A program made the position numbers and the translations under genes. From contig JAAWQC010000009.1 of assembly GCA_022800315.1 (NCBI GenBank), forward strand, positions 1 to 64,000: 64,000 nt of DNA. Reading direction: 5' to 3'. Of the stretch, positions 24,203 through 31,897 are shown in pieces. A model generated the notes under the pieces. That model had not been told where the DNA came from and ran no database searches. It worked only from the letters and a program-made list of their open reading frames with translations. Source of the stretch: Clostridiales bacterium (GTDB lineage: Bacteria; Bacillota; Clostridia; Oscillospirales; Acutalibacteraceae). The stretch's first letter is position 1; each line of letters opens with the position of its first letter.

Positions 24203-24646
24203 TTGGATATCACGGGTCAGGAATACCGGCAGATGAACAAACAGGCGTCGCCTAAATCGCCGGTACTCAAAAACTGCATTCTGGCGTTTCTGGTGGGCGG
24301 CCTGCTCTGCGTCGTGGGCGAGGTGATCTCCCAGCTGGCGGTGGGAGGCGGCATCGATCAGAAAACGGCGCGATTTCTGGGGTCCCTGACCCTGATCGTG
24401 CTCAGCGCCGTGCTCACCGGCTTCAATGTGTACGACGACATCGCCAAGCACGCCGGCGCCGGTACGCTGGTGCCGATCACCGGCTTTGCCAACGCAGTGG
24501 TATCGCCGGCCATTGAATTTAAGAGCGAGGGGCTGGTGCTGGGGCTTGGCGCCAAGATGTTCACCATCGCCGGTCCGGTGCTGGTGTACGGCATCACCAC
24601 CTCCATCGCCTACGGCATTGTCCTGTTCGTCCTGTCCCTGTTCTGA
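24203..24646 (+). CDS. spoVAC: stage V sporulation protein AC
   Basis: A 147-residue membrane protein with four hydrophobic segments, matching SpoVAC, part of the SpoVA channel that moves dipicolinic acid across the inner spore membrane in sporulation and germination. The N-terminal pattern EYRQMNKQASPKSPVLKNC and later GFNVYDDIAKHAGAGTLVPITGFAN are family signatures. It begins with TTG 24203, supported by AAGGAGAGGGG just upstream and by the conserved residues before the internal ATG 24233. spoVAD follows after 50 bases; expression is expected in the forespore under sigma-G. Confidence 0.93.
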   Translation: MDITGQEYRQMNKQASPKSPVLKNCILAFLVGGLLCVVGEVISQLAVGGGIDQKTARFLGSLTLIVLSAVLTGFNVYDDIAKHAGAGTLVPITGFANAVVSPAIEFKSEGLVLGLGAKMFTIAGPVLVYGITTSIAYGIVLFVLSLF

Positions 24647-24696
24647 CCGGCCTGGGCGGACCAACCTATAACAGCTAAGAAAGGCAGGGAAACACT

Positions 24697-25707
24697 ATGC
24701 CGGAACGCAAGGGCCAGTATACCGTGACCCTCTCCAGCCGGCCGACCATTCTCGGCTATGCGGCGGTGGCGGGCAAAAAGGAGGGGGAAGGCCCTCTGGG
24801 GCGGTATTTCGACACCATTTTTGAGGATACGACCCTCGGTGAAAAGACGTGGGAAAAGGCGGAGAGCGCCATGCAGCGGGAGGTGTTCACCCGTGCGGTG
24901 AACAAGGCCCAGCTGTCCCCGTCACAGCTCAACTATATCTTTTCAGGCGACCTGCTCAACCAGAACATCGCCTCCACCTTCGGCATCCGGGAGTTCGGGG
25001 TGCCGCTGCTGGGCCAGTTCGGCGCCTGCTCCACCATGGCGCAGACGCTGGCGATGGCCTCGATTTTCGTGGACAGCGGCGCCGCCGATCTGTGCTGCGC
25101 CATGACCTCCTCCCACTTCTGCACGGCGGAGCGTCAATTCCGCTTCCCGCTGGAGTACGGCGGGCAGCGGCCCCAGACCTCCCAGTGGACCGCCACGGCG
25201 GCGGGGGCCGCCATCGTCGGCATGGGAGGCAGCGGCGTCCGCGTATCCGAGGTTTGCATCGGCAAAATCGTGGACATGGGCATCACCGACGCCAACAACA
25301 TGGGTGCGGCCATGGCGCCCGCGGCGGCGGATACCATCGCCGCCTTCTTCCAGGACACTGCCACCGGGCCGGAGAATTACGACCTCATCGTCACCGGCGA
25401 CCTGTCCGCCGTGGGCAGCGACCTGATGCGGGAGCTGCTGGGCCGGCAGGGCATCGACCTGGGCACCCGCCACGCCGACTGCGGCCTGATGATCTACGAC
25501 CGCAACAAGCAGGACGTCCACGCCGGCGGCTCGGGCTGCGGCTGCTCTGGTTCGGTGCTGTGCTCCTATCTGCTGGGCAAAATGGAGCGCAGGGAATTGA
25601 ACAGCATCCTGTTTGTAGGCACCGGCGCGCTGATGTCGCCGACCTCCTCCCAGCAGGGGGAGAGTATCCCCGGCATCGCGCACCTGGTGCATCTGGTCAC
25701 CCAGTAA
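24697..25707 (+). CDS. spoVAD: stage V sporulation protein AD
   Basis: A 336-residue soluble protein with a thiolase-like fold, including GQFGACSTMAQTLAMAS around the position of the thiolase Cys. SpoVAD binds dipicolinic acid directly and cooperates with SpoVAC in its uptake into the spore. The start region VTLSSRPTILGYAAVAGKKEGEGPLG and the ending GESIPGIAHLV are highly characteristic. Residues of a real thiolase (the late Cys and His) are not all present, as usual for SpoVAD. The third usual gene, spoVAE(b), does not follow; nagA comes next. Confidence 0.94.
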   Translation: MPERKGQYTVTLSSRPTILGYAAVAGKKEGEGPLGRYFDTIFEDTTLGEKTWEKAESAMQREVFTRAVNKAQLSPSQLNYIFSGDLLNQNIASTFGIREFGVPLLGQFGACSTMAQTLAMASIFVDSGAADLCCAMTSSHFCTAERQFRFPLEYGGQRPQTSQWTATAAGAAIVGMGGSGVRVSEVCIGKIVDMGITDANNMGAAMAPAAADTIAAFFQDTATGPENYDLIVTGDLSAVGSDLMRELLGRQGIDLGTRHADCGLMIYDRNKQDVHAGGSGCGCSGSVLCSYLLGKMERRELNSILFVGTGALMSPTSSQQGESIPGIAHLVHLVTQ

Positions 25708-25861
25708 ACTTCGACAGCGTCCCCGTCCGCCGTGTCTATCGGCGTGCGGCGGCGCATACATACAAAATCAGGAGGAAAACCGCCCCGGCCTCTTGTGTTT
25801 TCACCCCGCCCCGGCTATAATAAAGCAAAGTGACATTTGCTGCGAAAGGAATGAAGACACG

Positions 25862-27004
25862 ATGATTCTCAAGAACGCGACTGTCTATAATGAAGAATTC
25901 AATCCCATCGCCGCCTCGGTTGAGGTGGAGGGCGAAAAGATCAAGGCGATCGGCCCCATGGCCGATGCGGGCGAGGTGCTGGATTTAACCGGCTGTACCG
26001 TCATTCCCGGCCTGATCGATATGCATATACACGGCTGCGCGGGCGCCGATACCGGCGACGCGACTCCCGAAGCGTTAGAGGCCATGTCCGACTGCCTGGT
26101 GCAGCGGGGCGTCACCTCCTTCTGCCCCACCTCCATGACCCTGTCCTTTGAGGAGCTGCAGAAGATTTTCGGCAACGTCGCCGCCTGCAAGGATAAGGTC
26201 AGCGGCGCGTATATCCAGGGCATCAATATGGAGGGCCCCTATATCGCCCTGTCCAAGAAGGGGGCGCAGAACGGCGAGTATGTGCGCAATCCCGATAAGG
26301 ACGAGTTCCGCCGGCTGTATGACGGCTGCGGCGGCATCATCAGCGTGGTGGATATCGCGCCCGAGTGCGACGGCGCCGAGGCGTTCATCCGCGAAGTGCA
26401 GCCCTACTGCCCCGTATCCATCGCCCACACCGCCGCCGGCTACGACGAGGCGGTGCAGGCCATCGAGTGGGGCGTGCGCCACGCCACCCATCTGTACAAC
26501 GCCATGAGCGGCCTGACCCATCGGTCCCCCGGCGTGGTCGGCGCCTGCTTCGATATGGGCCGCACCTATGGCGTGCAGGCCGAGCTGATCTGCGACGGCT
26601 TCCACATCCATCCCGCCGCCCTGCGCGTCGCTTTCCACCAGATGGGGGAGGACGGCACCGTAATCATCAGCGATTCCATGCGCGCGGCGGGCCACACCGA
26701 CGGCGAGTACGATCTGGGCGGCCAGACGGTTTATGTCAAGGACGGCAAGGCCCTGCTGGCCGACGGCACCATCGCCGCCTCCACCTCCAACATGTACGAG
26801 GAGCTGAAGAACGTCATCCGCTTCGGCATCCCCATGAAGCAGGCCATCAAATCCGCCACCATCAACCCCGCCCGGTCCATCCGCGTGGACGACGTCACCG
26901 GTTCTATCAAGGTGGGCAAATACGCCGACCTGCTGGTGCTGGACGCCGAGATGAATATCAAGCTGGTCATGGTCAAGGGACAGATCAAGGTCAACAATCT
27001 GTAA
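25862..27004 (+). CDS. nagA: N-acetylglucosamine-6-phosphate deacetylase
   Basis: A 380-residue amidohydrolase that converts GlcNAc-6-P to GlcN-6-P and acetate, the first step in use of GlcNAc from chitin or recycled peptidoglycan. The metal motif appears as IDMHIHGCAG, followed by EGPYI, HTAAGY, HLYNAMSGL, ICDGFHIHP and SDSMRAAGH, which are in the family order, and it ends with GKYADLLVLD. I chose ATG 25862, which begins the first beta strand; an upstream in-frame ATG lies in non-coding sequence. nagB is not adjacent. The neighbouring wall-hydrolase genes fit a peptidoglycan recycling role. Confidence 0.93.
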   Translation: MILKNATVYNEEFNPIAASVEVEGEKIKAIGPMADAGEVLDLTGCTVIPGLIDMHIHGCAGADTGDATPEALEAMSDCLVQRGVTSFCPTSMTLSFEELQKIFGNVAACKDKVSGAYIQGINMEGPYIALSKKGAQNGEYVRNPDKDEFRRLYDGCGGIISVVDIAPECDGAEAFIREVQPYCPVSIAHTAAGYDEAVQAIEWGVRHATHLYNAMSGLTHRSPGVVGACFDMGRTYGVQAELICDGFHIHPAALRVAFHQMGEDGTVIISDSMRAAGHTDGEYDLGGQTVYVKDGKALLADGTIAASTSNMYEELKNVIRFGIPMKQAIKSATINPARSIRVDDVTGSIKVGKYADLLVLDAEMNIKLVMVKGQIKVNNL

Positions 27005-27052
27005 GCCGGCGATAAATGAGCCCGGGCGGTCCCGGAGGATAAGCAGAAAGGT

Positions 27053-27319
27053 ATGGTAACCAGAATGAAAGAGAATAAAACTTCCCGTCTGACCTTTATC
27101 GTGGTGCTGGCGGCGATAGTCGCCGCGGCGACCACGGCGGCGATTTTCTTCCTGCGCGCCCGTGAGAAGAAACGCACCCTGCGCGCCTACGACGACGCGT
27201 TCGACTACGATTTCGACGACTGCTGCTGCGACGACGAGTGCTGTGGCGAGGACTGCGGCTGTGAAGGCTGCGGCGAACCCGCAGCCGATGAGACTGTCGA
27301 GGACGACAACGCGGAATAA
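27053..27319 (+). CDS. small membrane protein with Cys/Asp-rich tail
   Basis: An 88-residue protein. One membrane segment (about residues 14-35) is followed by a basic stretch (RAREKKRTLR) and a very acidic tail with eight Cys in 18 residues, DDCCCDDECCGEDCGCEG. By charge distribution the tail should lie in the cytoplasm. The cluster might bind metal or an iron-sulfur centre, but there is no family I recognise. ATG 27053 is close to AAAGG; ATG 27065 is possible. It lies 48 bases after nagA on the same strand, and a good terminator follows, so it is probably the last gene of that unit. Confidence 0.65.
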   Translation: MVTRMKENKTSRLTFIVVLAAIVAAATTAAIFFLRAREKKRTLRAYDDAFDYDFDDCCCDDECCGEDCGCEGCGEPAADETVEDDNAE

Positions 27320-27333
27320 GGGCTGTACAAATC

Positions 27334-27366
27334 AAGAGGCTGACAGTTTGTCAGCCTCTTTTTTTG
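27334..27366 (+). terminator. intrinsic terminator after the nagA unit
   Basis: AAGAGGCTGAC (27334-27344) pairs with GTCAGCCTCTT (27350-27360) and is followed by a run of T residues, a textbook rho-independent terminator. Confidence 0.9.
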
Positions 27367-27853
27367 TGGACATCTCTCGCTGAAGTGATATTTTATATTG
27401 TTTTTTACGCTCATGCCGCGCGGGCACATCCTTTCCGTTCCGTCGGAAAGGATGCAAAGGACGGCTCAGGGGGCGCGCCGGTTGTCATCATACAAATTAT
27501 AGCGCGGTCTCTTGCGGCAAAGGTCGCCTCATTTCGTCGGACACGCCGCCTCATGACGCTCCCGCTGCTGCGCCCACCCCGTCTCCCTGTTTCCGCCGCC
27601 GGCGGCGGTCGACGGCATTGCTCTTGAGAATCCCCCGATAATCACAAGAACAGCGTTATATGCTGTGAAGAGAGATAAAGAGCCTTTGAGTTTTGCCATC
27701 TCTGACCAGCCAGGGTCCAGGGACGTAGTCCCTGGTCATGGTGGGGAAGGGGTTTTAAGGGGAAACCCGTTTGAAAGGTTTCCCCTTAACGATTCTTTTC
27801 CCCCCTTTTCTTATCGTCAAGAAAAGGGGGCCTGCGGAGCAAGCGCCATGAAG
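27367..27853. other. non-coding region with clustered hairpins
   Basis: About 490 bases without a supported gene. The right half holds three hairpins in a row (27703-27830), described separately. The left half has no ribosome-binding sites and no protein-like frame. Confidence 0.5.
27703..27830. repeat. cluster of three perfect hairpins, probable interspersed repeat
   Basis: Hairpin one is CCAGGGA/TCCCTGG (27717-27735) inside a TGACCAG/CTGGTCA outer stem (27703-27738). Hairpin two pairs 13 bases (27755-27767 with 27777-27789). Hairpin three pairs CCCCCTTTTCTT with its complement (27801-27812 with 27819-27830). The dense structure without coding potential suggests a mobile non-coding element of the REP/MITE kind; I cannot see a second copy in this window. 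Confidence 0.55.
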
Positions 27854-28033
27854 CTATTTCTTTGTACCGCGTTTCCAGTCGATGGGGATGGGGCCGTGCT
27901 CCTTTTCATAGGCTTCCACCGCCTCCTTGATGAGCTGGAGGACCTGACTGTTGGCGGAGCGCCCCTCGAACCCTGCGATGTAATGGAGCTTATGGAGTGA
28001 TTTTTCATCTATGCGGATGGTAAAACTTTTCAT
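27854..28033 (-). CDS. ribbon-helix-helix DNA-binding protein
   Basis: A 59-residue protein whose first 45 residues follow the Arc/MetJ ribbon-helix-helix pattern: a beta strand (SFTIRIDEKSLHKL), helix, turn and a second helix (SANSQVLQLIKEAVEAYEKEHG). Such proteins bind DNA as dimers through the strand. GGAGG is ten bases before ATG 28033; GTG 28039 is also in frame. It is divergent from the SLOG-like gene, with two AT-rich palindromes between, which are probably its operators. This could be an autoregulated pair, perhaps a toxin-antitoxin-like arrangement, though the partner is not a known toxin. Confidence 0.75.
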   Translation of the reverse strand: MKSFTIRIDEKSLHKLHYIAGFEGRSANSQVLQLIKEAVEAYEKEHGPIPIDWKRGTKK

Positions 28034-28048
28034 TTTCACAGAACCTCC

Positions 28049-28116
28049 GAATATAAAGTGAATCTATTTTATATTCAGAAATGTTCCAGTGACAATTTCA
28101 GATATAAAATATATCT
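28049..28116. promoter_or_regulatory. two AT-rich palindromes between divergent genes
   Basis: GAATATAAA/TTTATATTC (28049-28057 with 28068-28076) and AGATATA-AAA-TATATCT (28100-28116) stand between the ribbon-helix-helix and SLOG-like genes. Both share an ATATAAA core and overlap the expected promoters, so they are candidate operators for the ribbon-helix-helix protein. Confidence 0.5.
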
Positions 28117-28140
28117 AAAATATGGTCACCGGAGGTTCAT

Positions 28141-28503
28141 ATGAAGGTCGCAATTGTGGGTTCCCCGCATTTTCACAAGGACATCACCAAATACATCCCG
28201 CTGGATACCTCCTGTCTCATCATCGGGCAGGAAACGGGGGTGGGTGAGCAGGCCATGGCCTACGCCCGGCACCGGGGGCTGCCGCTGGTCATCCTGTATC
28301 CGCCGTATATGAGCAGCGGGCCCCGTCTGCGGGCACGGGATTAGCAGCTGGTGGAGCTGGCCGACCAGCTGGTGGTCATTCAGGACGGCTGGACCGACAG
28401 CGCCAACGACAAGGCGCTGGTCGCCTATGCCCGCCGGCAGAAGAAGCTGGTGCACGAGGTGCGGTTCTCGGTGGACGACTCGTCCAACCGGCTCCGGCGC
28501 TGA
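28141..28503 (+). pseudogene. SLOG/YpsA-like nucleotide-binding gene interrupted by in-frame TAG
   Basis: The frame opens with MKVAIVGSPHFHKDITKYIP behind GGAGG and resembles small Rossmann-fold SLOG proteins related to YpsA and DUF2493, expected to bind a nucleotide or sugar-nucleotide. At 28342-28344 a TAG stop interrupts it after 67 codons, and the same frame then continues with QLVELADQLVVIQDGW and further family-like sequence to TGA 28501-28503. The context suggests a Gln codon (CAG) mutated to TAG. TAG is a normal stop elsewhere in the window (hpt, glucokinase), so recoding of the whole genome is unlikely. It may be a pseudogene, a sequencing error, or a case of readthrough. Confidence 0.7.
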
Positions 28504-28514
28504 AAAAGCAGGCA

Positions 28515-28551
28515 GACGAACCCCCGTCCTTTTTCAGGGCGGGGGTTCGTC
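28515..28551. terminator. bidirectional terminator between SLOG-like and XRE genes
   Basis: GACGAACCCCCG (28515-28526) pairs with CGGGGGTTCGTC (28540-28551) around a T-rich loop. It sits between converging genes. Confidence 0.7.
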
Positions 28552-28574
28552 CGGTACATCTGCGGATGCGCTTA

Positions 28575-29003
28575 TCATTCATTTGGATCATAGACGGATG
28601 TCGGATGGGTCTCGTGATAATGGCGGACATATTCTTCCGCCAGACGGCAGAGGAAATCCTGTTCATCTGTCGGAAGTGAGGACAGCGCGGACAAAATCAA
28701 TTCTTTGCCTTCTGTTTCGATAAAATGAGAAACAGCCGCCGAATCCGCAGGAGGATCCAGCAACTGTCTGACCGATACGCCAAGGCCCGATGCCAGCGCC
28801 GCCAGTGTATCCAGCTGAACGTTGGTGATGCCTCGCTCTATTTTCCCAATAGCGTTGGCGCTGACGCCGGTCAGGCCTTCCAGCTTTTCCTGCGACAGCT
28901 TGCGTTCTCTGCGGAGCGTATGCAGATTGACCGAGAGCGCGTGCCGCAGTACGGCAGCCTCTTTTTCACGATCCAAGTAATCATCTTCTTTGCGTTTGAG
29001 CAC
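28575..29003 (-). CDS. XRE-family helix-turn-helix regulator
   Basis: A 142-residue protein. A charged leader of about 25 residues precedes a Cro/C1-type helix-turn-helix (LHTLRRERKLSQEKLEGLTG, then VSANAIGKIERGITNVQLDTL) and a helical tail with conserved LPTDEQDFLCRLAEEYV. This tail resembles the one in the 10751 protein (LPLEEQQHICRMV), which supports paralogy. A ribosome-binding site is weak. It converges with the SLOG-like gene. The target is unknown. Confidence 0.83.
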   Translation of the reverse strand: MLKRKEDDYLDREKEAAVLRHALSVNLHTLRRERKLSQEKLEGLTGVSANAIGKIERGITNVQLDTLAALASGLGVSVRQLLDPPADSAAVSHFIETEGKELILSALSSLPTDEQDFLCRLAEEYVRHYHETHPTSVYDPNE

Positions 29004-29227
29004 ACGGGGATGTACCTGATTTCAGTATACCAATTGGCGGGTGATTATACCACACACAGTTAAGGGGAATTCGTCGATTTCGGGACATTATAGGGCGGAT
29101 TTCATTTTATTGACGTCTAACTGTCGGATAATGCAGTGATATGCCGAATCGCCTGCGCCGTGTTCACAGGTATACCACGGTCGTTCCGTTTATGAGGGGG
29201 CGTACCGTTAATAGCTGTCGGTATATG

Positions 29228-29274
29228 AAACACCACCCCGCGGCAGGCGCTGAGGCCTTCACGGGGTGGTGTTT
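29228..29274 (-). terminator. intrinsic terminator of the isc genes
   Basis: AAACACCACCCCG (29228-29240) pairs with CGGGGTGGTGTTT (29262-29274), a 13-bp stem just after the stop codon of iscU on the minus strand. Confidence 0.8.
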
Positions 29275-29290
29275 ATCGCTGTTTCGCCGG

Positions 29291-29731
29291 TCAGTGGAGG
29301 TGGCATACCTCTTCCTCCGGGTCGGGCAGCTCGCCCACGATGGGGGTGGGGTCGATGCCCTGCCGGCGGTAGTAGTCCGCGATGGCCGCCTTAATGGACT
29401 GTTCCGCCAGCACGGAACAGTGGATTTTGTGAGCGGGAAGGCCGTCCAGCGCTTCCACCACCGCTTTGTTGGAGAGGGTCAGGGCTTCCTCGATGGTCTT
29501 GCCCTTAATCATCTCGGTGGCGATGGAGCTGGTGGCGATAGCTGAGCCGCAGCCGAAGGTTTTGAACTTGACGTCGGCGATCCGCCCGTCCGCCACCTTG
29601 ATATACATTTTCATGATATCGCCGCATTTGGCGTTGCCGATTTCGCCGACCCCGTCCGCGTCGGGGATTTCACCCACGTTGCGGGGATGGGTGAAATGAT
29701 CCATTACTTTTTCACTGTAATAAGCCGCCAT
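29291..29731 (-). CDS. iscU: iron-sulfur cluster scaffold protein IscU/NifU
   Basis: A 146-residue scaffold on which 2Fe-2S and 4Fe-4S clusters are built before transfer to target proteins. The three conserved Cys are present at about positions 36 (GNAKCGD), 61 (FGCGSAIA) and 104 (HCSVLAE), with the Asp after the first Cys that promotes release. The N-terminal YYSEKVMDHFTHPRNVG is diagnostic of the NifU-like type of Clostridia. The last residues, ending in CHLH, add a possible fourth thiol. It lies 18 bases after the desulfurase gene, in one operon. No iscR is adjacent. Confidence 0.93.
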   Translation of the reverse strand: MAAYYSEKVMDHFTHPRNVGEIPDADGVGEIGNAKCGDIMKMYIKVADGRIADVKFKTFGCGSAIATSSIATEMIKGKTIEEALTLSNKAVVEALDGLPAHKIHCSVLAEQSIKAAIADYYRRQGIDPTPIVGELPDPEEEVCHLH

Positions 29732-29749
29732 GTTCGTATCATCCTTTCT

Positions 29750-30955
29750 TTATCGTTGAGAGGCCGGCAGGGCGTCTTCACCCACGATCCGTTCCCACAG
29801 GGGGGACATGTCGCGCAGGTATTTCACCACCGCGGGCACCGTTTCCAGCAGGTAATCCACGTCCTCGTCGCTGGTATCCTCCGACAGGGTCAGCCGGAGA
29901 GAGCCATGGGCCACCTCGTGTATCAGGCCGATGGACAGCAGCACATGGCTGGGGTCCAGCGAACCAGAGGTACAGGCCGAGCCGGAGGAGGCGCAGATGC
30001 CGTGCATGTCCAGCATCAGCAGCAGGCTTTCACCCTCCACCCCTTCGAAGCTGATGTTGACGTTGCCCGGCAGCCGCTGTTCCCGGTCACCGTTGAGGCG
30101 GCAGCGGGGAGAAGAGGCGAGGAGGCCGTCGATCAGGCGGTCCCGCATCGCGGCGATGCGGGGAGCGGTCTGCGCCATCCTTTCGCAGGCGATGTCCAGC
30201 GCGGCGGCCAGCCCCACGATGCCAGGGGTGTTCTCGGTACCGGCCCGGCGGCCGCTTTCCTGCGCGCCGCCCTCGATCAGGCTGCCCAGCCGCAGGCCCT
30301 TACGGCACAGCAGGGCGCCCACACCCTTGGGGCCGTGGAATTTATGAGCCGACAGGGACAGCATGTCGATATTCATGCCGGCGAAATCCACCGGCACATG
30401 CCCCACCGCCTGTACGGCGTCGGTGTGGAACAGCACACCCTTTTCCCGGCACAGGGCACCCAGCTCCCCGATGGGCTGGAGGGTGCCGATCTCGTTGTTG
30501 GCAAACATGATGGTGACGAGGGCGGTATCCTCCCGCAGGGCGTCCCGCAGCTCGTCCACCCGGACGATGCCGTTATCGTGCACCGGCAGCAGGGTGACTT
30601 CAAACCCCTCTTTTTCCAGCGCCTTCAGGGTGTGCAGCACGGCATGATGCTCGAAGGCGGTGGAGATCAGATGCTTTCTGCCTTTTGCCGCCTGCTGTTT
30701 GGCGGCCATGCGGATGGCCCAGTTGTCCGCCTCGCTGCCGCCGGAGGTGAAGAACACCTCGTCGGGCCGGCAGTCAAGCCGCTGCGCCACCGTCAGGCGG
30801 GCCTCCTGAACCGCCTCGTGCGCTTTCTGCCCGAAGGCGTACAGGGAGGAGGGGTTGCCGTATTCCTCGGTCAGATAGGGGGTCATTTTATCCAGCACCT
30901 GCGGCAGCAGACGGGTGGTGGCCGCGTTATCCGCGTATACAAATCGTTTGTCCAT
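29750..30955 (-). CDS. iscS: cysteine desulfurase IscS/NifS
   Basis: A 401-residue pyridoxal-phosphate enzyme that takes sulfur from cysteine and passes the persulfide to IscU. YADNAATT begins the fold, the PLP Lys is in [11 protein letters not shown] (about residue 203) and the catalytic Cys is in the loop [11 protein letters not shown] (about residue 323). That loop has the length of group I desulfurases, suited to work with IscU. I chose ATG 30955, which follows GGAAAGGA, and not the more upstream in-frame start. The scaffold gene follows directly. Confidence 0.94.
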   Translation of the reverse strand: MDKRFVYADNAATTRLLPQVLDKMTPYLTEEYGNPSSLYAFGQKAHEAVQEARLTVAQRLDCRPDEVFFTSGGSEADNWAIRMAAKQQAAKGRKHLISTAFEHHAVLHTLKALEKEGFEVTLLPVHDNGIVRVDELRDALREDTALVTIMFANNEIGTLQPIGELGALCREKGVLFHTDAVQAVGHVPVDFAGMNIDMLSLSAHKFHGPKGVGALLCRKGLRLGSLIEGGAQESGRRAGTENTPGIVGLAAALDIACERMAQTAPRIAAMRDRLIDGLLASSPRCRLNGDREQRLPGNVNISFEGVEGESLLLMLDMHGICASSGSACTSGSLDPSHVLLSIGLIHEVAHGSLRLTLSEDTSDEDVDYLLETVPAVVKYLRDMSPLWERIVGEDALPASQR

Positions 30956-31094
30956 GGTATTCCGTCCTTTCCGGAGCTTTTCCTGTGATGAAGGGGGTGC
31001 GCCTTTAATATATACCAAAACAGTATGAAATACAATACCCGGTTAAAATAAATTTGAAGAATACACGGATAGCCGCGATGCTCGATTTCCTTTT

Positions 31095-31532
31095 TTATTT
31101 ATACTGCTGATAGGCAGCCACCGCCAGCTGGTCGCACCGTTCGTTTTCGGGATGGCCCTGATGACCCCGCACCCATATCATCCTGACCTCGTGGAGCTCC
31201 AGCAGGGTGAGCAGCCGGTCCCACAGGTCAGCATTGAGGGCGGGCTTTTTATCGGCTTTGCGCCAGCCGTTGCGTTTCCAGGAGCGGGCCCAGCCCTTCT
31301 GGATGCCGTCGATCACGTAGCGGGAATCGCTGGTCAGGGTGACGCGGCACGGCTCCTTGAGGGCGGACAGGCCCTCGATGACGGCGGTCAGCTCCATGCG
31401 GTTGTTGGTAGTATCGGGCTCGCCGCCGGAGAGCTCCTTCTCCTTGCCGCCAAAGCGCAGCACCGCGCCCCAGCCGCCGGGGCCGGGATTGCCCGAACAC
31501 GCCCCGTCGGTAAACAGTTCAATTTCTTTCAT
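31095..31532 (-). CDS. rnhA: ribonuclease HI
   Basis: A 145-residue enzyme that cuts the RNA strand of RNA-DNA hybrids, including R-loops and primer remnants. The four acidic residues of the active site are visible in [16 protein letters not shown] (Asp 9), NNRMELTAV (Glu), [10 protein letters not shown] (Asp) and NERCDQLA (Asp), with the basic handle [12 protein letters not shown] typical of E. coli-type RNase HI. GAGGAG precedes ATG 31532. It stands alone between iscS and a 360-base gap. Confidence 0.94.
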   Translation of the reverse strand: MKEIELFTDGACSGNPGPGGWGAVLRFGGKEKELSGGEPDTTNNRMELTAVIEGLSALKEPCRVTLTSDSRYVIDGIQKGWARSWKRNGWRKADKKPALNADLWDRLLTLLELHEVRMIWVRGHQGHPENERCDQLAVAAYQQYK

Positions 31533-31897
31533 GTTGGCGTTCTCCTCTGTCTGAATCCGCTTTCCTGACGAAAGCACAGCCAGTATAGCACATTTTTGAC
31601 CCGCGGGACATAGGAGAACGTATTTGAAAAAGCCCAAATGCTATCTAGTTCTGCTGTAAGACACCATCTTCTGCGTCAAAAATGCTTCGAATCCGGAAGG
31701 ATTCGTCCGCTTTTTTCCTTGAATCGGCTATTCTTCAGCGAAATATACGGCACTTTTTCATTCAAACACGCTCTAAAGCACCCCAAAGCGGTCAATACTA
31801 CTCTCGACACGCGGCGGGACACCCGCTGCAAGGAGCCGTGCTGCGAAGCAGCTGCGGCAAAAATGTGCCGATTCGGCAAGGAAAGGCCTGATACAAC
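31533..31897. other. AT-richer intergenic region, no gene supported
   Basis: The 365 bases upstream of the nucleotidyltransferase gene are clearly poorer in GC than both neighbours. A 7-bp hairpin with a GGAA loop (31688-31705), followed six bases later by a run of T, is the only clear structure. Short frames here look spurious. The composition suggests an inserted non-coding element. Confidence 0.4.
31688..31715 (+). terminator. possible intrinsic terminator
   Basis: CGAATCC-GGAA-GGATTCG forms a 7-bp stem with a stable tetraloop, followed shortly by six T residues. No plus-strand gene precedes it closely, so it may act as an attenuator for the gene downstream. Confidence 0.4.

Noticed and set aside
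28342-28344. TAG read as pyrrolysine or as genome-wide sense codon
   Set aside because: Normal genes in this window (hpt, glucokinase, MFS exporter) end in TAG, and no suppressor tRNA is visible here.
31676-31891. Short frames on both strands in the gap before the nucleotidyltransferase gene
   Set aside because: They lack ribosome-binding sites and mirror one another; better explained as non-coding AT-rich sequence.
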